From Streptomyces sp. NRRL WC-3742 (GTDB taxonomy: Bacteria; Actinomycetota; Actinomycetes; Streptomycetales; Streptomycetaceae), in NCBI RefSeq assembly GCF_000720635.1, contig NZ_JOCF01000041.1:6440-70439 (forward strand): 64,000 nucleotides of DNA, given 5' to 3'. The position numbers were made by a program, and so were the translations under genes. The notes under the pieces are model-generated. The model worked only from the letters and a program-made list of their open reading frames with translations. It was not told where the DNA came from and did no database searches. Every line of letters starts with the position of its first letter. Positions within the stretch are counted from its first letter, which is position 1. Shown one piece after another: positions 36,204 through 46,674 of this stretch.

Positions 36204-37139
36204 ATGGACGACATGTCGGGAGCAACGCCACACCCCACCGTCCCCAGTCGGCTGACCCGCACCGTCACCGCGACCCACGGCGACGAGGGCCGCCGCTGGC
36301 TGGACGCCCTCCCCGGCCTGGTCGCCGACCACCTCGACCGCTGGAACCTCACCGCCGAACGCACCCTCGACCCCGGCGGCAGCCTCAGCCTGATCACGTA
36401 CGTCCACCGCGACGACCTCTCCCCCGCCGTCCTCAAGACGGGCCTGCCCACCCCCGAGACCGTCCACGAGCACCAGGCCCTCGCCCTCTGGGCGGGCCGG
36501 GGGGCCGTCCTGCTCCTGGACGCCGACCCGGCCCAGGGCGTCCTGCTGCTGGAACGCCTCCACGGCGAGATCCCGCTGCGCTCGCTCGCCGAGCCCAAGG
36601 CGATGCTGGAGGCCACCAGCCTGCTCCACCGGCTCTGGGCGCCGCTGCCCGAACAGCACCCCTTCCCATCCGTGGCCGACCGGCTCGCGGACACCGCCGC
36701 CCGGCTCGCCGCCCACAGCGCGCACCCCGTCGTGGCGGCCGCCGAACCCCTGACCGCCGAAGCCCTGGAGACCGCCGGCGCGCTCGCCGCCGAGGCGCCC
36801 GAAACCCTGCTCCTGCACGGGGACTTCCACCACGGCAACGTCCTCGCCGCCGACCGCGCCCCCTGGCTGGCCATCGACCCGCGCCCCGTCGCCGGCGAAC
36901 GCGCCTACGACCTGGCCCGCCTCGTCCTCGACCGCGCCGACACCCTGATCGGCTCCCCCGGCGCACCCGGCGCCGTCCGCCGCCGCCTCGCCCAGCTCTC
37001 CGAGGCCCTCGAGGTCGACCGCGACCGCCTGCGCGGCTGGACCCTGCTGCGCGCCGTCGACCTCGCCCTGCGCCACCTGGCCGCCGACCGCGAGCAGGAC
37101 GCACAGCTGTACCTGGAGTTCGCGGGCGCGCTGCCCTAG
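36204..37139 (+). CDS. Aminoglycoside phosphotransferase-like kinase, APH(6)/StrB-like
   Basis: A 311-residue protein with the bilobal kinase fold of the APH family. The catalytic loop LHGDFHHGNVL and the metal-binding IDPRPVAGERAYDLA are intact, and the pattern is closest to streptomycin 6-kinase-type enzymes. The N-terminal lobe includes SLSLITYV and a KTGLP segment. Such proteins can phosphorylate aminoglycosides or other small alcohols; whether it confers resistance cannot be told from sequence. The start is ATG at 36204, or a second in-frame ATG at 36213. The start is eight bases from the lipoprotein stop, so the two genes may be co-transcribed. Confidence 0.82.
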   Translation: MDDMSGATPHPTVPSRLTRTVTATHGDEGRRWLDALPGLVADHLDRWNLTAERTLDPGGSLSLITYVHRDDLSPAVLKTGLPTPETVHEHQALALWAGRGAVLLLDADPAQGVLLLERLHGEIPLRSLAEPKAMLEATSLLHRLWAPLPEQHPFPSVADRLADTAARLAAHSAHPVVAAAEPLTAEALETAGALAAEAPETLLLHGDFHHGNVLAADRAPWLAIDPRPVAGERAYDLARLVLDRADTLIGSPGAPGAVRRRLAQLSEALEVDRDRLRGWTLLRAVDLALRHLAADREQDAQLYLEFAGALP

Positions 37140-37146
37140 CCGCTGC

Positions 37147-37692
37147 TCAGTGCGGCTCGCGCAGGGGCAGCCGGGCGCCCATCACCGCGTACAGCCGGTC
37201 CGTCGCCGGGAAGCGCACCGCCCGGGCCAAGTCCTGGTAGCCCAGCGCCCGGTAGAGCCTGCGGGCCGGGGTCTCGGCGTCGATCGCGGAGAGGATGCTG
37301 CGGTCCAGCCCCGAGGAGTCGCACAGCAGCCGGATCAGCCGCGAGCCGATCCCCTGCCCCTGGAACTCCGGCAGCACGTGCAGTTCGGTGATCGCGAACA
37401 CCCCGTCCAGCCAGTCCCCGTGGCCCTGCTCGTCGAGGTACGGCTCGATCACCGTGCTCCACCAGTGCTCGCGCCGGTTCGGCATCCCGTACCCGAAGCC
37501 GACCAGCCGGCCCTCGCTCATCGCCCCGAAGGCGATCACCCCGGCCTGGCGGGCGTGGCGCCCCACGATGTGCAGCCGGACGGCCACCTCCTCCGGTGTG
37601 AGCCCGAACGCCACCGCCTGTACGTCGAGCGCCTGCGGCGCCCAGGCCGCAAGGTCGATGGCCCCGATCGTCACCCCGGTCAGCTGATCCAT
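37147..37692 (-). CDS. GNAT family N-acetyltransferase
   Basis: A 181-residue acetyltransferase with the acetyl-CoA-binding motif A (LHVLPEFQGQGIGSRLIRLL, about 109-128) and a later AIDAETPARRLYRALGY. Substrate unknown. ATG start at 37692. It is convergent with the kinase gene, with the stop codons eight bases apart. A second GNAT gene lies 64 bases upstream on the same strand, but the two are different in length and sequence and do not look like a duplication. Confidence 0.88.
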   Translation of the reverse strand: MDQLTGVTIGAIDLAAWAPQALDVQAVAFGLTPEEVAVRLHIVGRHARQAGVIAFGAMSEGRLVGFGYGMPNRREHWWSTVIEPYLDEQGHGDWLDGVFAITELHVLPEFQGQGIGSRLIRLLCDSSGLDRSILSAIDAETPARRLYRALGYQDLARAVRFPATDRLYAVMGARLPLREPH

Positions 37693-37756
37693 GCCCCGGA
37701 CGTTACTACCAGCCGCCCGCCCCCGCTGGAGAAGGTGACCACGAGATCACCGGCGG

Positions 37757-38650
37757 TCAGAAGAGCACACTCATGAAGGCTCCGACCTCGCGGAAGCCCA
37801 CCCGCCGATAGGCCGCCCGCGCCCGGAGGTTGAAGTCGTTGACGTACAGCGAGACCACCGGTGCCACCTCGCGCAGCGCGACGTCCAGCACCGCCGCCAT
37901 CCCCGTCTCGGAGAGGCCCCGTCCCCGGTGCTCGGGGGCGACCCAGACGCCCTGGATCTGGCAGGCGCCCGCCGTCACGGCCCCGATCTCGGCCTTGAAC
38001 ACCACCTGGCCGTCCTCCCCGAAGCGGGCGAACGACCGCCCGGTGGTGACGAGTTCGGCCACCCGCGCCTGGTAGAGGAGCCCGCCGTCCCCGGCCAGCG
38101 GGGACACCCCCACCTCCTCGGTGAACATCGCCACGCAGGCCGGCATCATCGCGTCGACCTCGTCGCGGCGCACCCGGCGCACCAGCGGGTCGGGGGCGAT
38201 CTCCGGCGAGGGCACGGAGGTGGCCAACAGCGGCTGGTGGCCCCGGACTTCACGCGCCGGGCCCCAACTGCGCTCCATCAGCGCCCAGAACGAGGCCGTC
38301 GCCTCCGCCGGGCCCACGATCGAGGAGCAGCGTCGCCCCTGCCGCCGGGCGCGCTCGGCGAAGGCCGTCACGGCCGCCGTCCCGGCGTTGACGAGGACGA
38401 GGTTCGCCCCGGCGTAGCAGAGCGCGTCGAGCACGCCGTCGCCGTCGTACCAGCCCCACATCTCGCCGCCGAGGCGCCACGGGTCCAGCCCCACCGCCTC
38501 GACCCTGGTCGCGACGAACGCGTTGGCGACCGGGTCGCGGTGAAGGATCTCCAGGGCGTCCGCGAGATCGGCGGGCTCCAGCACGCGGGTGGTGGCCAGG
38601 GCCCGGGCGGCCTGGAACGCGCCGGGGAGCATCACACCTCGATCGAGCAT
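37757..38650 (-). CDS. GNAT family protein (DUF4081-type)
   Basis: A 297-residue two-domain GNAT. The N-terminal half (about 1-140) resembles the DUF4081 partner domain (DPVANAFVATRVEA, WGWYDGDGVLDALCYAGAN). The C-terminal half has the acetyl-CoA motif QGVWVAPEHRGRGLSETGM (about 235-255) and SLYVNDFNLRARAAYRRVGF. It is regularly placed near ispG in streptomycetes. Substrate unknown. The ATG start at 38650 has GAGGTG upstream; an in-frame ATG lies six codons later. Confidence 0.88.
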   Translation of the reverse strand: MLDRGVMLPGAFQAARALATTRVLEPADLADALEILHRDPVANAFVATRVEAVGLDPWRLGGEMWGWYDGDGVLDALCYAGANLVLVNAGTAAVTAFAERARRQGRRCSSIVGPAEATASFWALMERSWGPAREVRGHQPLLATSVPSPEIAPDPLVRRVRRDEVDAMMPACVAMFTEEVGVSPLAGDGGLLYQARVAELVTTGRSFARFGEDGQVVFKAEIGAVTAGACQIQGVWVAPEHRGRGLSETGMAAVLDVALREVAPVVSLYVNDFNLRARAAYRRVGFREVGAFMSVLF

Positions 38651-38715
38651 CGAGACAGCACCTCACTGAGACGACTTCGCCGCACCCTACTCCGTGGCCC
38701 CACCCGGCTACGGCC

Positions 38716-38746
38716 GCGGGGCCGTCCGCGAACGGAACGGCCCCGC
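38716..38746 (-). terminator. Terminator downstream of ispG
   Basis: Ten-base arms GCGGGGCCGT (38716-38725) and ACGGCCCCGC (38737-38746) form a stem between ispG and the GNAT gene. Confidence 0.7.
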
Positions 38747-38771
38747 CTCCGGAATTCCGACGAGCGGGCTC

Positions 38772-39932
38772 CTACTCGCCCGCGACGACGACCGGCTCCC
38801 CGGCCTCCACGCCCTCGGCCTGCATCTGCTCGGCGAGCTTGAGCGCCTCCTCGATCAGGGTCTCGACGATCTTCGACTCGGGCACGGTCTTGATGACCTC
38901 GCCCTTCACGAAGATCTGGCCCTTGCCGTTGCCCGAGGCCACACCGAGGTCCGCCTCGCGCGCCTCGCCGGGCCCGTTCACCACGCAGCCCATGACGGCG
39001 ACGCGCAGCGGCACCTCCATGCCCTCGAGGCCGGCGGTGACCTCCTCGGCGAGCTTGTAGACGTCCACCTGGGCGCGGCCGCAGGACGGGCAGGAGACGA
39101 TCTCCAGGCCGCGCTCGCGCAGGCCCAGGGACTCCAGGATCTGGTTGCCGACCTTGATCTCCTCGGCCGGCGGGGCGGAGAGCGAGACCCGGATGGTGTC
39201 GCCGATGCCCTCGGCGAGCAGCGCGCCGAAGGCGACCGCGGACTTGATGGTGCCCTGGAAGGCCGGACCGGCCTCGGTGACACCGAGGTGCAGCGGGTAG
39301 TCGCAGGCGGCGGCGAGCTGGCGGTAGGCGTTGATCATCACGACCGGGTCGTTGTGCTTGACCGAGATCTTGATGTCGCGGAAGTCGTGCTCCTCGAACA
39401 GCGAGCACTCCCAGAGCGCAGACTCGACCAGCGCCTCCGGGGTGGCCCGGCCGTACTTCTCCAGCAGGCGCTTGTCCAGCGAACCGGCGTTGACGCCGAT
39501 GCGGATCGGCACGCCGGCGGCCTTGGCGGCCTTGGCGATCTCGCCGACCTTGTCGTCGAACGCCTTGATGTTGCCCGGGTTGACGCGCACCGCGGCGCAG
39601 CCGGCGTCGATCGCGGCGAAGACGTACTTCGGCTGGAAGTGGATGTCCGCGATGACCGGGATCTGCGACTTCCTGGCGATGATCGGCAGCGCGTCGGCGT
39701 CGTCCTGCGAGGGGACGGCGACGCGGACGATCTGGCAGCCGGACGCGGTCAGCTGGGCGATCTGCTGCAGCGTGGCGTTGATGTCCGAGGTGACCGTGGT
39801 GGTCATCGACTGCACCGACACGGGGGCGTCGCCACCGACCGGGACGTTGCCGACCATGATCTGCCGGGAGTAGCGGCGCTTGGCGAGCGGCTTGAGCGGC
39901 AGGGACGGAATACCGAGCGAGATCGCGGTCAT
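38772..39932 (-). CDS. ispG: 4-hydroxy-3-methylbut-2-enyl-diphosphate synthase
   Basis: A 386-residue IspG (GcpE), the iron-sulfur enzyme that converts methylerythritol cyclodiphosphate to HMBPP in the MEP isoprenoid pathway. The TIM-barrel part is at the N-terminus ([25 protein letters not shown]). The [4Fe-4S] ligand cysteines are in CPSCGR and [10 protein letters not shown]. The start is ATG at 39932; the open frame continues upstream without similarity. It is followed by a hairpin. The site-2 protease and dxr genes lie upstream on the same strand, the usual actinobacterial cluster. Confidence 0.97.
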   Translation of the reverse strand: MTAISLGIPSLPLKPLAKRRYSRQIMVGNVPVGGDAPVSVQSMTTTVTSDINATLQQIAQLTASGCQIVRVAVPSQDDADALPIIARKSQIPVIADIHFQPKYVFAAIDAGCAAVRVNPGNIKAFDDKVGEIAKAAKAAGVPIRIGVNAGSLDKRLLEKYGRATPEALVESALWECSLFEEHDFRDIKISVKHNDPVVMINAYRQLAAACDYPLHLGVTEAGPAFQGTIKSAVAFGALLAEGIGDTIRVSLSAPPAEEIKVGNQILESLGLRERGLEIVSCPSCGRAQVDVYKLAEEVTAGLEGMEVPLRVAVMGCVVNGPGEAREADLGVASGNGKGQIFVKGEVIKTVPESKIVETLIEEALKLAEQMQAEGVEAGEPVVVAGE

Positions 39933-40076
39933 GTGCGCAGGGTTCCCCGGGGTTGAGGTGTGGTCGACCGCCCGGCCGCAGGGACGGCCGAGGCCGGGCG
40001 CACGAACGATCGCGCACCCGGCCTCCACGGTACGGCACCGCCGCGGGCGCCAGCACACCCGCCGTACCCGAACCGA

Positions 40077-41381
40077 CTAGCTGATCTTGACGGGGTTCAC
40101 CAGGTCCGCGGCCAGCACCAGCAGGGTGAAGCCGATGAAGATGCTGGCCACCACGTAGGCGAAGGGCATCAGCTTCGCCACGTCGAAGGGGCCGGGGTCG
40201 GGCCGCCGCAGGACCTTGGAGACGCCGCGGCGGACCGACTCCCAGAGGGCGCCCGCGATGTGGCCGCCGTCCAGCGGGAGCAGCGGCAGCATGTTGAACA
40301 GGAACAACGACAGGTTGATCGCCGCGAGCATGAACACGAAGTCGGCGACCTGCTGGCTGGCGGGCATGTCCGAGGAGAAGACCTCGCCGCTGACCCGGGC
40401 GGCGCCGAGCATGCCAACCGGGGAGTCCGGGTCGCGCGGGCCGTCGCCGACGACGGCGTTCCAGAGTCCGGGGATCTTGCCGGGCAGGGCGGCCAGCGAC
40501 TTCACGCCGCTCTCGCCCATGTCGTACATCCGATCGAGGGATTGCCCGAACGTCTGCTGGACGATGTCACGCTTGGGGCTGAATCCCAGGAAGCCCGCCT
40601 CCACGGTCTGGCCCTTGACCGGACGGTCGTCCGCGTCGTACATCTGCACCTGGTTGACGGCGATCGTCGGGTTGAGGGTGAGCTGCTGCCCGTCCCGCTC
40701 GACGACGATCGCCACCTGACGGCCGGCCGACTTACGGATGTCCGCCTGGAGCTGCTTGTAGTCGCGGATGCGGTCCCCGTCGAAGGACAGCACCTTGTCG
40801 CCCTGCTTGAGGCCCGCCTCCGCGGCCGGGGTCGGCTTGGCACCGGCCGGGCACTTGTCGGTGGGGTCGCCGGCCTTGACGATGCACTGGGAGACCGAGC
40901 CGATGGTCGGCAGCTCGGTCGGCACGCCGAAGCCCATGTTGACCGTCGTGAAGAGCCCGAACGCCAGGATCAGGTTCATGAACGGCCCGGCGAACATGAC
41001 GATGACGCGCTTCCACGGCTTGCGGGTGTAGAAGAGCCGGGTCTCGTCGCCCTCCTGGAGCTCCTCGTACGAAGCCTCCCGGGCGTCCTCGATCATCGTG
41101 CGCACCGCCGAGCTGCTGCGCTTCGTGATCCGGCCGTCCTCGCCGGGCGGGAACATCCCGATCATCCGGATGTACCCGCCGAACGGGATGGCCTTGATGC
41201 CGTACTCGGTCTCGCCCTTCTTGCGCGACCACAGGGTCGGGCCGAAGCCGACCATGTACTGCGGCACCCGGATGCCGAACAGCTTGGCCGTGGAGAGGTG
41301 GCCGAGTTCGTGCCAGGCGATCGAGATGAGCAGCCCGATCACGAAGACCAGGATGCCGACCGCCGTCATCACCGCTACCAC
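40077..41381 (-). CDS. M50 site-2 membrane zinc metalloprotease (RseP/Rip1-like)
   Basis: A 434-residue intramembrane protease. The zinc motif HELGH (about 24-28) lies in the first membrane helix, a PDZ domain sits around residues 175-260 ([17 protein letters not shown]), and the third zinc ligand region is LPLDGGH near residue 370, followed by two helices. These enzymes cut transmembrane anti-sigma factors or other membrane proteins during stress responses. The start is GTG (41381) with GGAG upstream; an ATG five codons on is possible. It lies between ispG and dxr. A target is not evident, though a sigma factor with a membrane partner is encoded at 11034-12951. Confidence 0.94.
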   Translation of the reverse strand: MVAVMTAVGILVFVIGLLISIAWHELGHLSTAKLFGIRVPQYMVGFGPTLWSRKKGETEYGIKAIPFGGYIRMIGMFPPGEDGRITKRSSSAVRTMIEDAREASYEELQEGDETRLFYTRKPWKRVIVMFAGPFMNLILAFGLFTTVNMGFGVPTELPTIGSVSQCIVKAGDPTDKCPAGAKPTPAAEAGLKQGDKVLSFDGDRIRDYKQLQADIRKSAGRQVAIVVERDGQQLTLNPTIAVNQVQMYDADDRPVKGQTVEAGFLGFSPKRDIVQQTFGQSLDRMYDMGESGVKSLAALPGKIPGLWNAVVGDGPRDPDSPVGMLGAARVSGEVFSSDMPASQQVADFVFMLAAINLSLFLFNMLPLLPLDGGHIAGALWESVRRGVSKVLRRPDPGPFDVAKLMPFAYVVASIFIGFTLLVLAADLVNPVKIS

Positions 41382-41444
41382 CGATGCTCCTCCGTCATGC
41401 CGCTCCGCTCATCGTCTCGGTCCCTGCCGCTGTACGGCGGCCGT

Positions 41445-42689
41445 TCAGCCCGCCGCCAGCTCGCGGGCCCGGGCGCGGGCCCAGTCCTCCGCGTGCAGGA
41501 CGTCCTCGACGGTGAGGGAAGTTCCCGCCGAAGCCACCCGGCCGTCGTGCTGTCCGTGCTCGGCGACGACCTTCGCAACAGTGTCCACGATTCCGGTGAA
41601 GGCGAGGCGGCCGTTCAGGAAGGCGTCCACGCACTCCTCGTTGGCGGCGTTGAACACGGCCGGGGCGGTGCCGCCCAGGGTGCCCACCTCGCGGGCCAGC
41701 TCCACGGCCGGGAACGCCTCGTCGTCCAGCGGGAAGAACTCCCAGGTCGCGGCCTTCGTCCAGTCGCAGCCGGGGGCGGCGTCCGGCACCCGGTCCGGCC
41801 AGCCGATGCCCAGCGCGATCGGCATCCGCATGTCCGGCGGGCTGGCCTGCGCCAGGGTCGAACCGTCGGTGAACTCCACCATCGAGTGCACCACCGACTG
41901 CGGATGGACCACGACCTCGATCCGGTCGAACGGCACGTCGTACAGCAGGTGCGCCTCGATCACCTCCAGGCCCTTGTTCACCAGGGTGGCCGAGTTGATC
42001 GTGACGACCGGGCCCATCGCCCAGGTCGGGTGCGCCAGCGCCTCCTGCGGGGTCACCCCGGCCAGCTGCTCGCGGGTGCGGTTGCGGAACGGGCCGCCGC
42101 TGGCGGTGACCACCAGCTTGCGCACCTCCGCGCGGGTGCCGCCGGCCAGCGCCTGGTACAGCGCGGCGTGCTCGGAGTCCACCGGCACGATCTGCCCCGG
42201 CTTCGCCACGGCCTTCACCAGCGGGCCGCCGACGATCAGCGACTCCTTGTTGGCCAGCACCAGCACCCGGCCCGCCTCCAGCGCGGCCAGCGTCGGCCGC
42301 AGACCGATCGAGCCGGTGATGCCGTTGAGCACCGAGTGGCACTCCATGGCGGCCAGCTCGGTGGCCGCGTCCGGGCCCACCAGCACGGCCGGCAGCGGCC
42401 GCCCCTGGGCCTTGGCCGCCAGCGCCTCGCGCAGCCCCGGCTCGGCCGCCGGATCGGCCACCGCCACGGTGTGCACGCCCAGCCGGAACGCCTGCTCGGC
42501 GAGCAGCTCCACCCGGCCGCCTGCCGCCGACAGGGCGACCACCCGGAAGCGGTCCGGGTTGCGGAGCACCACGTCGATCGCCTGGGTGCCGATCGAGCCG
42601 GTGGAGCCGAGGATCACCAGCTCCCGGGGGCCGGAGGGGTCCGCCACGGTGGGCGTGAAACGCAGCTGCGGGTGGGCGAGCGAAGTCAT
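41445..42689 (-). CDS. dxr: 1-deoxy-D-xylulose 5-phosphate reductoisomerase
   Basis: A 414-residue Dxr, which makes 2-C-methyl-D-erythritol 4-phosphate, the committed step of the MEP pathway. The NADPH-binding motif [23 protein letters not shown], the metal and substrate site PVDSEHAAL, and the flexible loop HPTWAMG are all intact. ATG start at 42689. It is the first gene of the dxr-protease-ispG run, with the stop 63 bases from the protease start, and its promoter region is the 69-base spacer shared with the divergent NAD(P)-binding gene. Confidence 0.97.
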   Translation of the reverse strand: MTSLAHPQLRFTPTVADPSGPRELVILGSTGSIGTQAIDVVLRNPDRFRVVALSAAGGRVELLAEQAFRLGVHTVAVADPAAEPGLREALAAKAQGRPLPAVLVGPDAATELAAMECHSVLNGITGSIGLRPTLAALEAGRVLVLANKESLIVGGPLVKAVAKPGQIVPVDSEHAALYQALAGGTRAEVRKLVVTASGGPFRNRTREQLAGVTPQEALAHPTWAMGPVVTINSATLVNKGLEVIEAHLLYDVPFDRIEVVVHPQSVVHSMVEFTDGSTLAQASPPDMRMPIALGIGWPDRVPDAAPGCDWTKAATWEFFPLDDEAFPAVELAREVGTLGGTAPAVFNAANEECVDAFLNGRLAFTGIVDTVAKVVAEHGQHDGRVASAGTSLTVEDVLHAEDWARARARELAAG

Positions 42690-42758
42690 GCGCCCATTGT
42701 GTCCTGTCCGCGTCCCTCGCCAGGACGGGTTCGTACGGCCGGGGCTACCGTCGGAGCC

Positions 42759-43427
42759 ATGCGTACCGTCATCGCCGGAGGCCACGGCCAGATCGCCCTG
42801 AAACTCGAACGCCTGCTCGCCGACCGCGGCGACCGCCCCGCCGGAATCATCCGCCGCCCCGAACAGGCCCAGGACCTCACCGACGCCGGCGCCGAGCCGC
42901 TGGTACTCGACCTGGAGGCCACCACCCCCGCCGAACTCGCCGCACTCCTCGCCGGCGCCGACGCCGTGGTCTTCGCCGCCGGCGCCGGCCCGGGCAGCGG
43001 CGCCGACCGCAAGAACACCGTCGACCGCGACGCCGCCGTCCTGCTCGCCGACGCCGCCGAACTCGCCGGCGTGCGGCGGTACCTGATCGTCTCCTCGATG
43101 GGCGCCGACGCCCACGCCCACCACCCCGCCGACCCCGTCTTCGAGACCTACCTGCGCGCCAAGGGCGCCGCCGACGACGCCGTCCGCGCCCGCACCACCC
43201 TGGACTGGACGGTGCTGCGCCCCGGACGGCTCACCGACGGCACCGCCACGGGCCTCGTGCGCCTCGCCCCCTCCGTGGACCGCGGCGCCGTCGACCGGGC
43301 CGACGTGGCCGCCGTCCTCGCCGCGCTGCTGCACGAACCCGGCACGGCCGGGCAGACGCTGGAACTGGTCGCCGGCAACGCCACCGTCGAGGAGGCCGTG
43401 GCCGCGGCGGCCGGGCACGACGGCTGA
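42759..43427 (+). CDS. NAD(P)-binding atypical short-chain dehydrogenase
   Basis: A 222-residue Rossmann-fold protein of the NAD(P)H-binding (NmrA/YwnB-like) group. It has the glycine-rich [10 protein letters not shown] near the N-terminus, [21 protein letters not shown], and [11 protein letters not shown]. These proteins usually lack a classical active-site YxxxK, as here (YLRAKG is the closest equivalent), and many act as redox sensors or small reductases. Substrate unknown. The ATG start has GGAG only two bases upstream, closer than normal. The stop overlaps a strong terminator. Confidence 0.85.
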   Translation: MRTVIAGGHGQIALKLERLLADRGDRPAGIIRRPEQAQDLTDAGAEPLVLDLEATTPAELAALLAGADAVVFAAGAGPGSGADRKNTVDRDAAVLLADAAELAGVRRYLIVSSMGADAHAHHPADPVFETYLRAKGAADDAVRARTTLDWTVLRPGRLTDGTATGLVRLAPSVDRGAVDRADVAAVLAALLHEPGTAGQTLELVAGNATVEEAVAAAAGHDG

Positions 43428-43459
43428 AGGGCCCGGTTCGTCACCGAACCGGGCCCTTC
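43426..43459. terminator. Bidirectional terminator
   Basis: A perfect 15-bp stem, GAAGGGCCCGGTTCG (43426-43440) with CGAACCGGGCCCTTC (43445-43459), has a TCAC loop. It overlaps the stop codon of the NAD(P)-binding gene and faces the convergent aldehyde dehydrogenase gene. Confidence 0.85.
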
Positions 43460-43518
43460 ACTCACCTGATCTCCACGTGATCTCCCACGCGATCTCCCAC
43501 GCGAGCTCTCAGAATCCC

Positions 43519-44961
43519 TCAGAGGTCGAGGCCCGTGAGGACCATGACCTTCTCGACCGTGTAGTCGTCCATCGCGTACTTGACGCCCTCGCGGCCCACA
43601 CCCGAGTCCTTGACGCCGCCGTACGGCATCTGGTCGGCGCGGTAGGACGGCGCGTCGCCGATGATCACACCGCCGACCTCCAGCTCCCGGTGCGCCCGGA
43701 AGGCGGTCTGCAGGTCGTGGGTGAACACGCCCGCCTGCAGGCCGTACGCCGAGTCGTTGACCGCCGCGAACGCCTCGTCCACGCCGTCCACCTTGTGCAG
43801 GGACAGCACCGGGCCGAACACCTCGGCCTTGGCCAGGATCGCGTCCGCCGGCAGCTCGGCCAGCACGGTCGGGGCGTAGGTCGCGCCCTCGCGGGTGCCG
43901 CCGGTGAGGACCTTGGCGCCCTTGGCGACCGCGTCCTCCACCCAGGACTCGACGCGCTCGGCGGCCTTCTCGTCCACCAGCGGGCCGACGTCCGTCGCGG
44001 CGTCGTTCGGGTCGCCGGTCACCTGGGCGGCGACCTTGGCGACGACCTTCTCCAGCAGCGCGTCGTACACCGAGGCGTCCGCGATCACCCGCTGCACCGA
44101 GATGCAGGACTGGCCGCCCTGGTAGTTGGCGAACATCGCGATCCGGGTGGCCGCCCAGTCCAGGTCCGCCTCCGAGGACCAGTCGGCGAGCACCACGGCC
44201 GCGGCGTTGCCGCCCAGCTCCAGGGTGCAGTGCTTGCGCGGCACCGAGTCCATGATCTGGTAGCCGACCTTGTCCGAACCGGTGAAGGAGATCACCGGCA
44301 GGCGCGGGTCCTGCACCAGGGCCGGCATCCGGTCGTTCGGCACCGGCAGGACCGACCAGGAGCCGGCCGGCAGGTCCGTCTCGGCCAGGATCTCGCCCAG
44401 CACCATCGCCGACAGCGGGGTCGCCGGGGCCGGCTTGAGGATGATCGGGGCACCCACCGCGATCGCCGGGGCGACCTTGTGCGCCACCAGGTTCAGCGGG
44501 AAGTTGAACGGGGCGATCCCCAGCACCACGCCGCGCGGGAAACGGCGCACCACCGCGAAGCGGCCCGTGCCGCCCGGGTCGGTGTCCAGGCGCATCGTCT
44601 CGCCGTTGGTGCGGCGCGCCTCCTCGGCGGCCCAGCGGAACACCGACACCGCGCGGCCGACCTCGCCGCGCGCCCACTTGATCGGCTTGCCGTTCTCCGC
44701 GGTGATCAGCTGCGCGATCTCCTCGGTGCGCTCCGTCAGCCGCTTCGCCACGTGGTCCAGCGCGGCGGCGCGCTGGTGGGCCGGGGTGGCCGCGAACACC
44801 GGCAGCGCGGCGACGGCGGCGTCCAGCGCCTCCTCGACCTGCGCCTCGGTCGGAACACTCACCCTGCCGACCGGACGGCCGTCCCAGCTGTTGTGCACCT
44901 CGAAGTCGGCGTCGCCGCTCGCCCGGCGGCCGGCCAGCCAGAATTCGTACGTGGTGGTCAC
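43519..44961 (-). CDS. NAD(P)-dependent aldehyde dehydrogenase
   Basis: A 480-residue aldehyde dehydrogenase of normal length. The catalytic Glu is in TLELGGNAA and the catalytic Cys in GGQSCISVQR; FTGSDKVGY is the cofactor-binding loop, and PFNFPLNLVAHK and EVFGPV are further family motifs. Succinate semialdehyde, gamma-aminobutyraldehyde and related aldehydes are plausible substrates because gabT lies nearby. The start is taken as GTG at 44961, which gives the family's normal N-terminus; the frame is open to 45057 with a Pro-rich extension. pucR lies upstream on the same strand and probably controls it. Confidence 0.9.
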   Translation of the reverse strand: MTTTYEFWLAGRRASGDADFEVHNSWDGRPVGRVSVPTEAQVEEALDAAVAALPVFAATPAHQRAAALDHVAKRLTERTEEIAQLITAENGKPIKWARGEVGRAVSVFRWAAEEARRTNGETMRLDTDPGGTGRFAVVRRFPRGVVLGIAPFNFPLNLVAHKVAPAIAVGAPIILKPAPATPLSAMVLGEILAETDLPAGSWSVLPVPNDRMPALVQDPRLPVISFTGSDKVGYQIMDSVPRKHCTLELGGNAAAVVLADWSSEADLDWAATRIAMFANYQGGQSCISVQRVIADASVYDALLEKVVAKVAAQVTGDPNDAATDVGPLVDEKAAERVESWVEDAVAKGAKVLTGGTREGATYAPTVLAELPADAILAKAEVFGPVLSLHKVDGVDEAFAAVNDSAYGLQAGVFTHDLQTAFRAHRELEVGGVIIGDAPSYRADQMPYGGVKDSGVGREGVKYAMDDYTVEKVMVLTGLDL

Positions 44962-45105
44962 CGTGGTACCGGCCCTCTCCTCGTCGTCGTACGGCCCACG
45001 GGGCGTGGGACCCGAACCCGAGGGTAGGTGCGGCGGCGCGCCGACCGGATTGGCCAACTGGGAGCGTTCCGCTCCGGGGCCACTCCATCCCGTCCTAGGC
45101 GGCTC

Positions 45106-46674
45106 TCACTCCTCGCCGGAGCGCAGCGCCAGCCACAGCTCCATCCGCACGTCCGTGTCGTCCAGCGAACGGCCCAGCAACTCCTCCACCCGGCGCATCC
45201 GGTAACGCAGCGTGTGCCGGTGCACCCCCAGGTCCGCCGCCGCCGCGTCCCACTGCCCGTGCCGCGACAGCCACGCCCGCAGCGAGGCCACCAGATCGCC
45301 GCGCGCCGTCCGGTCGTGGTCACGCAGCGGCCGCAGCAGCCCCTCCGCGAAGGCCGTCACCGCGTCCTCGCCCAGCAGCGGCAGCAGCGAACCCGCGCCG
45401 ACCTCCTCGTGGTCCACCGACCGTCTGCCCCCGCGCAGCGCCACCGCCAGGGCCCGCTCCGCCTGCGCGTACGCCGTCCCCGCGTCCTCCAGCGCCGCCG
45501 GCGCCGACACGCCCAGCGACAGGCTCTCGTTCTCCTCCACCGCGCCCAGACACGCCCGGTGCACCGCGCCGTTGTCCAGCGCCAGCACCACCAGCCGCGG
45601 CCCGTGCGCCCCGTCCTCCCGCGACACCAGCAGCTTCTCCCCGACCCGGCCGCCCGCCTGCTCCGCCCGGTCCCCCAGCTCGCCCAGCGCCTCCGCCGCA
45701 TCCGCGGCCGCCGAACCGGCCCCCGCCACCAGCACCCGCGCCGTACCCTCCGGCAACCCGCCGAACAGCCCCGCCGCCACCTGACGCGCCGTCGCCACCT
45801 CACCGGCCAGCACCATCCGCAGCAGCGCCGCGCCCATCCGCTCCTCCGCCTGCCGCAGCTCCCGCGAGCGCTCCAGCGTGAGGGTCAGCAGAGCCACCGC
45901 CGCGTTCAGCACGTACCGCTCGGTCGGCGTGATCCGGTCCTCGGTCCCCACCGCCAGGAAACCCCGGGCCCGCCGGTCCGCCCCCAGCGACTGGACCACC
46001 ACGTAGTCCTCGTCCGCCGTGTCTATCCCCGGCGAACGCCCCTGCAACGCCGCACTCGACGGCGCCGGCCGCCGCCGCAACCGGTCCACCTCCGCCGCCA
46101 GCCGCCCCGCCCGCCGCGCCGCCCAGTCCGGCGCCACCACCGACAGCGCACCCGACCCGTCGTACAGCGCCGCCCAGCCCCCCAGCCGCGCCGCCAGCCG
46201 ACGCACCACCGCCGTCGTACCGTCCTTGCCCAGCGCCGCCCGGGTCAGCTCCTCCTGCGCCTCGAAACTCGTCGTCACCGCCTCGTACTGCTCCGCCGCC
46301 AGCGCCGCCGACACCACCTTGCTGATCGCGATGAACGGCGTCGGCTCCGGCACCCGCAGCAACGGCAGCCCCCGCTGCTGCGCCGCCTCCACCAACGGCT
46401 GCGGCACCTCCGTGTGCGACAACCCCACACCCAGCCCCAGCCCCACCACCCCGGCATCGGCCAACCGGTGCACGTACGCCTGCAACTGCGCCGCCGTCCG
46501 GCCCAGCTTGATCCCGGTGGTCAGCAGCAGCTCGCCGCCCTCCAGGAACGGCGTCGGATCGTCCAGCTCACTGGTGTGCACCCAGCGGACCGGCCGCTCC
46601 AGATGGTCCGCACCGGCGAGAACCGTCAGATGGAGCGAACTGTTACGGACGACGGAGGCGAGTGTGGGGGGCAT
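45106..46674 (-). CDS. PucR family transcriptional regulator
   Basis: A 522-residue regulator. The N-terminal about 120 residues form the PucR sensory domain (GADHLERPVRWVHTSEL, GGELLLTTGI). A central GGDEF-like part follows, and the C-terminal helix-turn-helix (WDAAAADLGVHRHTLRYRMRRVEELLG, about 475-500) is typical of the CdaR/PucR group. Such proteins usually activate purine, GABA or amine catabolism genes. It is encoded between the aldehyde dehydrogenase and the VirD4-like ATPase, with gabT divergent beyond, which supports a role in amine or GABA use. Confidence 0.93.
   Translation of the reverse strand: MPPTLASVVRNSSLHLTVLAGADHLERPVRWVHTSELDDPTPFLEGGELLLTTGIKLGRTAAQLQAYVHRLADAGVVGLGLGVGLSHTEVPQPLVEAAQQRGLPLLRVPEPTPFIAISKVVSAALAAEQYEAVTTSFEAQEELTRAALGKDGTTAVVRRLAARLGGWAALYDGSGALSVVAPDWAARRAGRLAAEVDRLRRRPAPSSAALQGRSPGIDTADEDYVVVQSLGADRRARGFLAVGTEDRITPTERYVLNAAVALLTLTLERSRELRQAEERMGAALLRMVLAGEVATARQVAAGLFGGLPEGTARVLVAGAGSAAADAAEALGELGDRAEQAGGRVGEKLLVSREDGAHGPRLVVLALDNGAVHRACLGAVEENESLSLGVSAPAALEDAGTAYAQAERALAVALRGGRRSVDHEEVGAGSLLPLLGEDAVTAFAEGLLRPLRDHDRTARGDLVASLRAWLSRHGQWDAAAADLGVHRHTLRYRMRRVEELLGRSLDDTDVRMELWLALRSGEE

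Noticed and set aside
37147..38650. Tandem duplication of GNAT genes
   Set aside because: The two proteins differ in length and domain make-up (one has an extra DUF4081-type half) and share only the generic acetyl-CoA motif.
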